Assembly: GCF_001431465.1 (NCBI RefSeq)
Contig: NZ_LDJJ01000017.1
Location: 124,001 to 188,000 of the forward strand
Reading direction: 5' to 3'
Source: Stenotrophomonas terrae
GTDB lineage: Bacteria > Pseudomonadota > Gammaproteobacteria > Xanthomonadales > Xanthomonadaceae
DNA: 64,000 bases
Shown in pieces: positions 57,690 to 64,000 of the stretch (the stretch's first letter is position 1; every line of letters starts with the position of its first letter). Below the pieces are notes generated by a model. The model ran no database searches and was not told the origin of the DNA. It saw only the letters and a list, made by a program, of their open reading frames with translations. Both the position numbers and the translations under genes were made by a program.

Positions 57690-59060
57690 ATGAAAGAACA
57701 CATGGAAACGGGACGGACACTGCTACTTGTTTCGGCATTATTGGTAGGCCCTGTCGCCTGTGATGCATCAACCCCGTCGTCGGTTCCTCACTCCGGGCCT
57801 GTGGTTGAAGAGCGCCTGCAGCCGCATATGCCACGGTTGCAGACAACGCGCGATTTCAGGCCGACCTGGACGCCAGGTTCTACCCGCGAGTGTCTGGGAC
57901 GACTGGTATTCGAGGTGGATGGTCCGATCGAATGGGCGCTGGATCCGCTGCGCAAGGTGGAGGACAACGAGCCGCCGCTGTTCCCGGATGACGTACCTGG
58001 TGATCGTCGTGAACGCATGGGCTACGGGGTAATGCGAGTGATGGTCTCGCAGCCAGCCACAGAAGAGGTGATGGAGATGCATCGTGACCGTTATCAGACT
58101 GCGGATCGCGGTACCAGCGTCGCGGCGTGGACAAGAGGCGTGCAGAAGCGAGAGGCTATTGTTGAGGAGGCGCGCGCCAGAGGTGATAGCGAATTGACAG
58201 TTGGTTGGTACGAGTTACAGGTTGAGGAGGCCAAGAAAAAGCTGGAAACAGCCCGCAACCGACGGATCCACAACTTCGGTTTTCCCGGGGAGCTTGCAAC
58301 AGAAAGCGGCACCGGCCGATTGGCCGTACGCGCGCTACTGGGTGGCAATGTCATTTCGCTGGTGTCCACTGTGAACTCGGAGGAGGGCAACCCGCTTCGA
58401 GAGGAAGCAATGGCCAAGATCCGTCGCGACATCAAGCGCATGCGGCTGCGCGCGCCCGGGGAAGTGCCGGACGAACCCGGTGTCTGTTTCCCTGGTTTGT
58501 TCTTCGCCGACGATGGCACCGCCGATTATCACGCGCACGCCTCGTTCCGTTACGTGGACCGCCCCAATGTCGCCTACAGCATCGATACCGGCTATCGACC
58601 GGCACCGGGAATGGGCGAAGGCATCGCCAAACAGCCTATCTCCAACTGGAGGCAGGTTCTGGCCTATCCCGGTGTACTGCTGACAATGCCGGCAGATGAT
58701 GTGCAGCGGCGCGATGTTGTCAAACCGGGCGGAATTCTGGCCGGAGGGCTGAGCTTCGACAAAACCGGTATTGCCATCACCCGCGAGGGCGATACCAAGC
58801 GCGATCCCAGTGTGCGCACTTACCAGTTGTATGCAGGCATGCCGGGGATTGAAGGCGTTCAGGCGATGCCCTTCGTTTCGATGACGATGCAAGGTTGGTC
58901 GCAACAGACCTATCCCCAGCTGAAGCAGCAACCGCCTCCGCTGGAGGAAAGTGAAAAGCGTTTCGACGCCATCCTGCACAACCTGCACTTGCGACACACC
59001 ACGCCGGAGATGCCGGATTACGAGCGCCTATTGGGCAAGCAGCCTGCTTCGCCAGAGTAG
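57690..59060 (+). CDS. putative immunity lipoprotein to the Tle5-like effector, copy 1
   Basis: This 456-residue lipoprotein (lipobox VGPVAC, Cys24) starts 12 bp after the effector stop. The mature part shares almost its whole length with copy 2 downstream: ECLGRLVFEVDGPIEWALD, the conserved NRRIHNFGFPGELATESG, and FRYVDRPNVAYSIDTGYRP. Periplasmic lipoproteins encoded next to Tle effectors are typically their inhibitors; the form resembles Tli4-type immunity proteins, an assignment made from memory. A helical stretch of about 40 residues (about 148-190) differs sharply from copy 2. ATG 57702 is an alternative start. Confidence 0.75.
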   Translation: MKEHMETGRTLLLVSALLVGPVACDASTPSSVPHSGPVVEERLQPHMPRLQTTRDFRPTWTPGSTRECLGRLVFEVDGPIEWALDPLRKVEDNEPPLFPDDVPGDRRERMGYGVMRVMVSQPATEEVMEMHRDRYQTADRGTSVAAWTRGVQKREAIVEEARARGDSELTVGWYELQVEEAKKKLETARNRRIHNFGFPGELATESGTGRLAVRALLGGNVISLVSTVNSEEGNPLREEAMAKIRRDIKRMRLRAPGEVPDEPGVCFPGLFFADDGTADYHAHASFRYVDRPNVAYSIDTGYRPAPGMGEGIAKQPISNWRQVLAYPGVLLTMPADDVQRRDVVKPGGILAGGLSFDKTGIAITREGDTKRDPSVRTYQLYAGMPGIEGVQAMPFVSMTMQGWSQQTYPQLKQQPPPLEESEKRFDAILHNLHLRHTTPEMPDYERLLGKQPASPE

Positions 59061-59255
59061 GCGAGGCAGCAGCTCTGCTCCCTCCCTTTCGCGTAGCGAA
59101 GGGGCGGGCTGGGGAGGGATGCTTTTGAGGCTGTGCACGCCTGCAGCAACCCCCTCCCAACCTCCCCCTGCTTCGTAAGGGGAGGGGTCCAGGCGCGGCG
59201 TTGCTCGGGCGGCAACAAGGAAGTCACTGGAACATCGTTCCAACCAAGAGAGATC
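59061..59255. repeat. 195-bp duplicated intergenic block, copy A
   Basis: It contains a CTCCCTTTCGC-GTA-GCGAAGGGG hairpin (about 59079-59119), a second CCTCCCCCTGC...AAGGGGAGG hairpin (about 59150-59188) and AACATCGTTCCAACCAAGAG before the ATG. The same 195 bp recur at 60615-60809 with few changes. Confidence 0.85.
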
Positions 59256-60614
59256 ATGAAGATCGTCAAAGCACTATTGATCACCTCCGCAACGCTGCTC
59301 GGCCCGGCAGGCTGCGATGCCTCAACGTCGCCGTCGGTGCCTCGCTCCGGGCCGGTGCTTGAAGAGCGTCTACAGCAGCATATGCCGCGTCTGCAGACAA
59401 CGCGCGACTTCACGCCGACCTGGACGCCAGGTTCTACCCGCGAGTGCTTGGGACGTCTGGTGTTCGAGGTGGATGGTCCGATCGAATGGGCGCTGGATCC
59501 GCTGCGCAAGGTGGAGGACAACGAGCCGCCGCTGTTCCCGGATGACGTACCTGGTGATCGTCGTGAACGCATGGGCTATGGGGTAATGCGAGTGATGGTG
59601 TCGCAGCCAGCCACAGAAGAGGTGATGGAGATGCATCGTGACCGCTATCAGACCGCGGATCGTGGCGCCAGCGTTGCCGCGTGGACCAGCGCGGTGCGGA
59701 GAGATGAGGCTGAGGTAGCAGCAGCTCGCGCTCGAGGTGATAGTCAGTTGGTCGTGGATGCATACGAACGAGTCGTTATGAAATCCAAAGAAGAGCTGAA
59801 GATCGCCCGCAACCGACGCATCCACAACTTCGGCTTTCCCGGTGAACTTGCAACAGAAAGCGGCACAGGCCGATTGGCCGTACGCGTCCTATTGGATGGC
59901 AATGTCATTTCGCTGGTGTCTTATGTGAACTCGGAGGAGGGGAATCCACTCCGAGAGGAAGCCATGGCCAAGATCCGCCGCGACATCAAACGCATGCGGC
60001 TGCGCGCGCCCGGCGAAGTGCCGGACGAACCCGGTGTTTGTTTCCCGGGCCTGTTCTTTGCCGACGATGGCACCACCGATTACCACGCGCACGCCTCGTT
60101 CCGTTACGTGGACCGCCCCAATGTCGCCTACAGCATTGACACCGGCTACCGGCCGGCACCGGGGATGGGCGAAGGCATCGCCAAACAGCCAATCTCCAAC
60201 TGGAGGCAGGTCCTGGCCTATCCCGGTGTGTTGCTGACAATGCCGGCTGATGACGTGCAACGGCGCGACGTTGTCAAGCCGGGCGGAATTCTGGCCGGCG
60301 GTTTGAGCTTCGACAAAACCGGTATTGCCATCACCCGCGAGGGCGATACCAAACTCGATCCCAGTGTGCGCACCTATCAACTTTATGCAGGCATGCCGGG
60401 GATTGAAGGCGTTCAGGCGATGCCCTTCGTTTCGATGACGATGCAGGGTTGGTCGCAACAGACCTATCCGCAGCTGAAGCAGCAACCGCCGCCGCTGGAG
60501 GAAAGTGAAAAGCGTTTCGACGCCATCCTGCACAACCTGCACCTGCGGCACACCACGCCGGAGATGCCGGATTATGAGCGCCTATTGGGCAAGCAGACTG
60601 CTTCGCCGGAGTAG
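59256..60614 (+). CDS. putative immunity lipoprotein, copy 2
   Basis: This 452-residue lipoprotein (lipobox LLGPAGC, Cys20) is a close paralogue of copy 1. Long parts, including a stretch of more than 100 bp around 59466-59576, are identical at DNA level to 57910-58020, while the segment 59674-59812 (about 45 codons) is strongly diverged: VAAARARGDSQLVVDAYE here against VEEARARGDSELTVGWYE. Tandem immunity copies may protect against variant effectors of other strains. The start is ATG 59256 with AGAGAG upstream. Confidence 0.75.
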   Translation: MKIVKALLITSATLLGPAGCDASTSPSVPRSGPVLEERLQQHMPRLQTTRDFTPTWTPGSTRECLGRLVFEVDGPIEWALDPLRKVEDNEPPLFPDDVPGDRRERMGYGVMRVMVSQPATEEVMEMHRDRYQTADRGASVAAWTSAVRRDEAEVAAARARGDSQLVVDAYERVVMKSKEELKIARNRRIHNFGFPGELATESGTGRLAVRVLLDGNVISLVSYVNSEEGNPLREEAMAKIRRDIKRMRLRAPGEVPDEPGVCFPGLFFADDGTTDYHAHASFRYVDRPNVAYSIDTGYRPAPGMGEGIAKQPISNWRQVLAYPGVLLTMPADDVQRRDVVKPGGILAGGLSFDKTGIAITREGDTKLDPSVRTYQLYAGMPGIEGVQAMPFVSMTMQGWSQQTYPQLKQQPPPLEESEKRFDAILHNLHLRHTTPEMPDYERLLGKQTASPE

Positions 60615-60809
60615 GTGGGACGGTAGCTCTGCTCCCTCCCTTTCACTCAGCGAAGGGGAGGGCTGCGGAGGGGGCCTTTTGAGGCTGTGCACGCCTGCAG
60701 CAACCCCCTCCCAACCTCCCCCTGCTGCGCAAGGGGAGGGGCCAAAGCGCGGCGTTGCTCAGGCGGCAACAAGGAAGTCACTGGAACATCGTTCCAGCCG
60801 AAGGAAATC
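60615..60809. repeat. 195-bp duplicated intergenic block, copy B
   Basis: Same length and order as block A: C-rich hairpin (about 60629-60670), GAGGCTGTGCACGCCTGCAG, second hairpin (about 60704-60742), and AACATCGTTCCAGCCGAAGG before the ATG. With copy 2 it forms a 1554-bp tandem duplication unit. Confidence 0.85.
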
Positions 60810-60962
60810 ATGGAAATCATTAAAGCAATGCTGTTCACTAACGCAGCGCTACTCGGGCCAATCGCTTGCGACGCAGCAACGCAGGCGCCCGCGTCCCGCA
60901 CGACGACGATCCACAGCTCGGCTTTGCCGTACCCGCAGCCTGTTGCGGCTCCAATCGTTTAA
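60810..60962 (+). pseudogene. truncated third copy of the immunity lipoprotein
   Basis: The 50-residue frame begins MEIIKAMLFTNAALLGPIAC, clearly the lipoprotein signal of copies 1 and 2 (lipobox Cys20, then DAAT), but diverges after about 22 codons and stops at 60962. The upstream 195 bp are the same as for copy 2. It is most likely a broken duplicate; a small lipoprotein remains possible. The next gene follows 11 bp later. Confidence 0.75.
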
Positions 60963-60973
60963 GTGGAGGCTCT

Positions 60974-61558
60974 GTGTTGGGATTAAATTTCAGTCGGCTT
61001 TTAAAGCCTCTATTCGAAGCTCAGCCGCACAGGGGACTGATTATTCTCCTCATGGGTATTCTGGGAGCGCTTTCAGCATGCCAGGCAAGTGAGAATGACG
61101 CGCACCAGTCCGCGCCTGATGAGATTGGGCTTAGTCTGTCCGGGTTGAACTATACCGATATGCCAATTGGATCAATCTATGTAAATGGATCTTGGGGTGG
61201 GGCTGTTCAGTCGTACAATAATGGCAACGGTTCTGCGGGAAGTGTTGCGTTGCCTTATCCTTGGAAGCCCGGGACGAAGGTGACAGTAAAGTGGAGTGAT
61301 GACGCACTGTACGTGCGCGATAAAAATGCTCTGTATACAGAAGAAGTTGAAGTTCCCCCGTATCCGATGATCCACTCTGGTTATCTGTGGGTGGCATTCT
61401 TTCCAGGTCGGAAAGTTAAGGTTTATGCCTCTGGTTATTATCCTGGCCACTTGAATTTTCCCGACGGATTGCGGACCCCTGCGGAAACATGCAAGCGTGA
61501 TCCAGAGTGCATGGATTGGTATCGAAGCAAGGTGCCGCCGAGGGTGGGTCATTACTAG
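60974..61558 (+). CDS. DUF3304-type lipoprotein
   Basis: This 194-residue product has a lipobox ending LGALSAC (Cys36). The mature part contains GLNYTDMPIGSIYVNGSWGG and LPYPWKPGTKVTVKW, the layout I recall for DUF3304 proteins found beside T6SS lipase effectors. The start is GTG 60974 with GGAGG at 60965-60969; ATG 61051 would cut the signal peptide short. Base composition is clearly less GC-rich than the core genes, suggesting recent acquisition. A second immunity-type role is plausible. Confidence 0.7.
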   Translation: MLGLNFSRLLKPLFEAQPHRGLIILLMGILGALSACQASENDAHQSAPDEIGLSLSGLNYTDMPIGSIYVNGSWGGAVQSYNNGNGSAGSVALPYPWKPGTKVTVKWSDDALYVRDKNALYTEEVEVPPYPMIHSGYLWVAFFPGRKVKVYASGYYPGHLNFPDGLRTPAETCKRDPECMDWYRSKVPPRVGHY

Positions 61559-62119
61559 TCGAAATACAAATTTTTTGCTGGCCAGGTGAAAGCTGGCTAG
61601 TCGCTGGTCGAGCGTGACCAGCAGGATGCGAGCAGTCTTTGATATCAAATGCTCACGAGGTGATTGGGGGCATGGACGTCAACGACAGATGCCCGGCGTA
61701 ACCAATGCTGAAACTGGCTGCTTCGGTTCTGCAGGCGGTGTGGGTATCCCTAGTCGACGTGGCCAGACACAACTGTATTGATCTGATGGATTGTTGGTGG
61801 GCGGTACAACGCACCTGCGGGCGTTGTACCAGCTTGGGCCGGTGGTACGACGTGACTTGATGGTTGTCTTAGCCGTTGCGAAAACGTGATGTTGGTCGCT
61901 CAAATCGCCAAAGATTCGCTGTCAATACATTTGTGAACAGGCTAAATGCCTCCCTGTTTGCTTGCAGCAAAGCCCAATAATTCCGGCAGATTTCCCGCTG
62001 TTCCCCCCAATCCAGCCCCTCCAACCCGTAACGCGGGCTATAGGAAAGTTCTGATAGATTCGGACTGGGGGATCTGATTGCGTCTGCTGAATAGTGGGCG
62101 GGAATGGCATTGGGTTGGC
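61559..62119. other. gene-free stretch before the second vgrG
   Basis: No credible gene. Two inverted repeats are visible: GCTGGTC-GAGCGT-GACCAGC (61603-61622) and GGTACAACGC-ACCTGCGG-GCGTTGTACC (61803-61830, perfect 10 bp). Composition is lower in GC up to about 62000. The last 80 bp probably hold the vgrG promoter. Confidence 0.55.
61803..61830. repeat. perfect 10-bp inverted repeat
   Basis: GGTACAACGC and GCGTTGTACC enclose an 8-nt loop, about 290 bp before the second vgrG. No T run follows, so an operator or recombination-related site is as likely as a terminator. Confidence 0.6.
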
Positions 62120-64000
62120 ATGGATAAGCTGAATAGCCTGATGGCGCAGATTGCTGCGCCGAGTGATGCACAGCGGCAGTACCAGTGGCGATGCTCGGGA
62201 TTTGAAGGGGGCATGGTTGAACGCTGGTGGGGCCGCGATGGCCTGTCTGCGCATGCGCAGACGGATGTGGATGTCTTGTCCACCGATCAGGGTGCTGTGC
62301 TGGATGGGTTGCTGGGCACGCAGGCGACGCTGCTGATGCGCATGGCCGATGGTGGCGAGCAGCAACGCAGCGGCTTGATCGCGCAGGCGCAGCGGATGGG
62401 CAGCGATGGTGGGCTGGTGCGTTACCGGCTGTCACTGCGCTCGTGGACCTGGTGGCTGCAGCATGCGCGGCACAGCCGTGTGTTCCAAGACAAGAGCGTG
62501 CGCGAGATCGTCGACACGGTGCTTGCCGACTATCCGGACCTGGCCAACTGGCGCTGGGCCGAGGGCTGTGACGAATTCATTGGTACGCGCGTGCGCAGCT
62601 ACTGCGTGCAGTACCGCGAGAGTGACCTGGACTTCCTGCAGCGGCTATTGGCCGAGGAAGGGCTGGGGTGGCGTTTGTACGCCGAGGAACAGGCGCCCTG
62701 CGGCAATGGCATGGAGATCTTTGCCGACAGCCTGGGCCTGCCGCAGGATGCCAGCAGCGCCGCGGCCGGTGTGCGTTTTCATCGCAGTGATGCCACCGAA
62801 ACCACGGACAGCATCCAGGCACTGGGCCGGCGTCGCGGCTTGGGCAGCACTGGCCTGAGTCTGCTCAGTGATGATTACCGCCAGATGCGCAGCATCAGCG
62901 CGCAGCTGCCTTTGGACGGCGGCGGCAGCACCTCCAAGCGTGAAAGCTATGACGCGGTGGGCCCGTATGCATTCAACAACGCCAGCGCTGCGGATTGGTA
63001 TGCGCGCCTGCAGGCGCAGGCGCATGAGGTGCATGCCCGCAGTTGGCAGGGGCAGGGCACGGTACGGGGTTTCTGCTCCGGCACCTGGCTTGAAGTGCAG
63101 CAAGCGCCGTTTGAAAGCGCACCCGAGCTGTTGTTGGTGGAGGTGGAACACGCCGGCATCAACAACCTGCCGACCGATGTACGTCAGGCCATGAATGATG
63201 CGCTCGGCGCTGCCTCGATGACGGACGGCGATGCCGGGCTTTGGCAACAGGCGGAGAAAGTTGGCTACGCCAACCGGTTCAAGGCGACCGAACGGTCCTT
63301 GCCGTGGCGGCCGGCCTTGGAGGATGGCAACGGCCATCGTTTGAATCCACGGCCCACCGTGCCGGGTTACCAGACGGCGGTGGTTGTCGCCGGGCAGGGC
63401 GGCAACAGCCAGGATGTGCATGCAGACAGCCTGGGCCGGGTGCGGGTGCGTTTCCATTTCCAGGACGAGCAGGGCGACACGACGTGGTTGCGGGTGGCCC
63501 AGCGCTATGCCGGTCCTGGTGTCGGTGCGCAGTTCCTGCCGCGTATCGGCCAGGAAGTGCTCGTCGGTTTTCTTGATGGCGATATCGACAGGCCCATCGT
63601 GTTGGGCGCGCTCTACAACGGCCGTGGCGAAGCGGGCGTTGCGCCCACGCCTGCCGGCGCCAGCGCCGATGCCGACAACAGCGCGTATGCGCAGGCACGC
63701 GATGGCACGCCCAGCGCACAAGCCAATTTGAGCGGTGGCCACGCGCCGGCATGGCATGCGGCGGGCGCGGGTGATGATGCGCATCGTAACGCGGGCGCGG
63801 TCTGGGGCATCCGCTCACGCGAATGGGAGGGCGGTGAGGGCAGCAATCACCTGTTGTTCGATGACAGCGACCAACAACTGCGCGTGCAGTTGGCCAGCAG
63901 CCAGCAGACCTCGCAGTTGAGCCTTGGCCATCTGCGCCATCAAGCGGACAACTTCCTCGGCAGCCTGCGCGGTACCGGTTTCGAACTGCGCAGCGACGCC
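62120..64000 (+). CDS. vgrG: second VgrG spike protein, truncated by the window edge
   Basis: An open frame runs from ATG 62120 through the last base (627 codons, no stop). It is a close paralogue of the first VgrG: MDKLN-LMAQ start, SWTWWLQHARHSRVFQDK, YCVQYRESDL and an OB-fold with GAQFLPRIGQEVLVGFLDGD, through AGASADADNSAYAQARDG into the start of the DUF2345 region. The first 250 residues differ at scattered positions, while the region after the OB-fold is nearly identical. Its C-terminal extension and effector lie beyond the window. Confidence 0.93.
   Translation, partial: MDKLNSLMAQIAAPSDAQRQYQWRCSGFEGGMVERWWGRDGLSAHAQTDVDVLSTDQGAVLDGLLGTQATLLMRMADGGEQQRSGLIAQAQRMGSDGGLVRYRLSLRSWTWWLQHARHSRVFQDKSVREIVDTVLADYPDLANWRWAEGCDEFIGTRVRSYCVQYRESDLDFLQRLLAEEGLGWRLYAEEQAPCGNGMEIFADSLGLPQDASSAAAGVRFHRSDATETTDSIQALGRRRGLGSTGLSLLSDDYRQMRSISAQLPLDGGGSTSKRESYDAVGPYAFNNASAADWYARLQAQAHEVHARSWQGQGTVRGFCSGTWLEVQQAPFESAPELLLVEVEHAGINNLPTDVRQAMNDALGAASMTDGDAGLWQQAEKVGYANRFKATERSLPWRPALEDGNGHRLNPRPTVPGYQTAVVVAGQGGNSQDVHADSLGRVRVRFHFQDEQGDTTWLRVAQRYAGPGVGAQFLPRIGQEVLVGFLDGDIDRPIVLGALYNGRGEAGVAPTPAGASADADNSAYAQARDGTPSAQANLSGGHAPAWHAAGAGDDAHRNAGAVWGIRSREWEGGEGSNHLLFDDSDQQLRVQLASSQQTSQLSLGHLRHQADNFLGSLRGTGFELRSDA

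Noticed and set aside
62070..62095. GG-N10-GC pattern resembling a sigma54 promoter upstream of the second vgrG.
   Set aside because: The -24 element departs from TGGCAC and no equivalent is found upstream of the first vgrG; not strong enough to call.
50129..64000. Insertion sequence or prophage as vehicle of the T6SS island.
   Set aside because: No transposase, integrase, tRNA or terminal inverted repeats were seen in the sequence available; the vgrG similarity to phage spikes reflects T6SS ancestry.

Overview
The window looks like a chromosomal segment of a high-GC gammaproteobacterium of the family Xanthomonadaceae, most likely Stenotrophomonas or a close relative. Four things point there: the gene order (glyA-nrdR-ribD ... 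ribE-ribB-ribH-nusB-thiL; mraZ to ftsZ, lpxC, a DUF721/DciA gene, an M23 peptidase, secA), an Ax21-like outer-membrane barrel, a division cluster without murD, and many GTAG-type palindromic repeats of the kind described in Stenotrophomonas as SMAG elements. This is an inference from gene content; no database search was possible.

Layout. 1-10 kb: one-carbon and nucleotide genes (glyA, nrdR), two small accessory genes, ribD, then an Ax21-like gene on the opposite strand. An FMN riboswitch follows, leading ribE-ribB-ribH-nusB, with thiL after it. 10-12.7 kb: a compact signalling cluster of two roadblock/LC7 proteins, a receiver-like protein and a small GTPase. 12.7-13.15 kb: three tandem 148-bp copies of a paired REP unit. 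13.2-20.5 kb: an FAD oxidase, a YdjM-type membrane hydrolase, yraN and lpoA on the minus strand; rsmI and a hypothetical gene on the plus strand; rnpB (RNase P RNA); a low-complexity stretch; and an NRDE-family gene.

20.5-41.4 kb is the core division and cell-wall block. A leader with possible MraZ repeats precedes mraZ-rsmH-ftsL-ftsI-murE-murF-mraY-ftsW-murG-murC-ftsQ-ftsA-ftsZ, almost all joined by 1-11 bp stop/start overlaps. A strong terminator follows ftsZ. Then come lpxC, a divergent dciA/M23 peptidase pair and secA. murD and ddl are absent from their usual slots. Two micro-ORFs (16 and 31 codons) exactly bridge murG-murC and murC-ftsQ.

41.4-50.5 kb: a Nudix-ThiE fusion, a DUF4124-like gene, metF, a COG4705-type membrane protein, an amino-acid permease, DUF3228 and DUF2809 genes, and a proP-type osmolyte transporter. 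A nested-stem RNA ending in an intrinsic terminator lies just before proP. Repeats fill the gaps.

50.5-64 kb is an accessory type VI secretion island. It holds a vgrG with a C-terminal extension, a two-HKD phospholipase D-type effector (Tle5-like), two tandem paralogous lipoproteins that are probably its immunity proteins, a truncated third copy, a DUF3304-type lipoprotein of visibly lower GC, and a second vgrG cut by the window edge. VgrG would load and deliver the lipase, and the periplasmic lipoproteins would protect the producer. No sheath, baseplate or membrane-complex genes are present, so the main T6SS locus must lie elsewhere.
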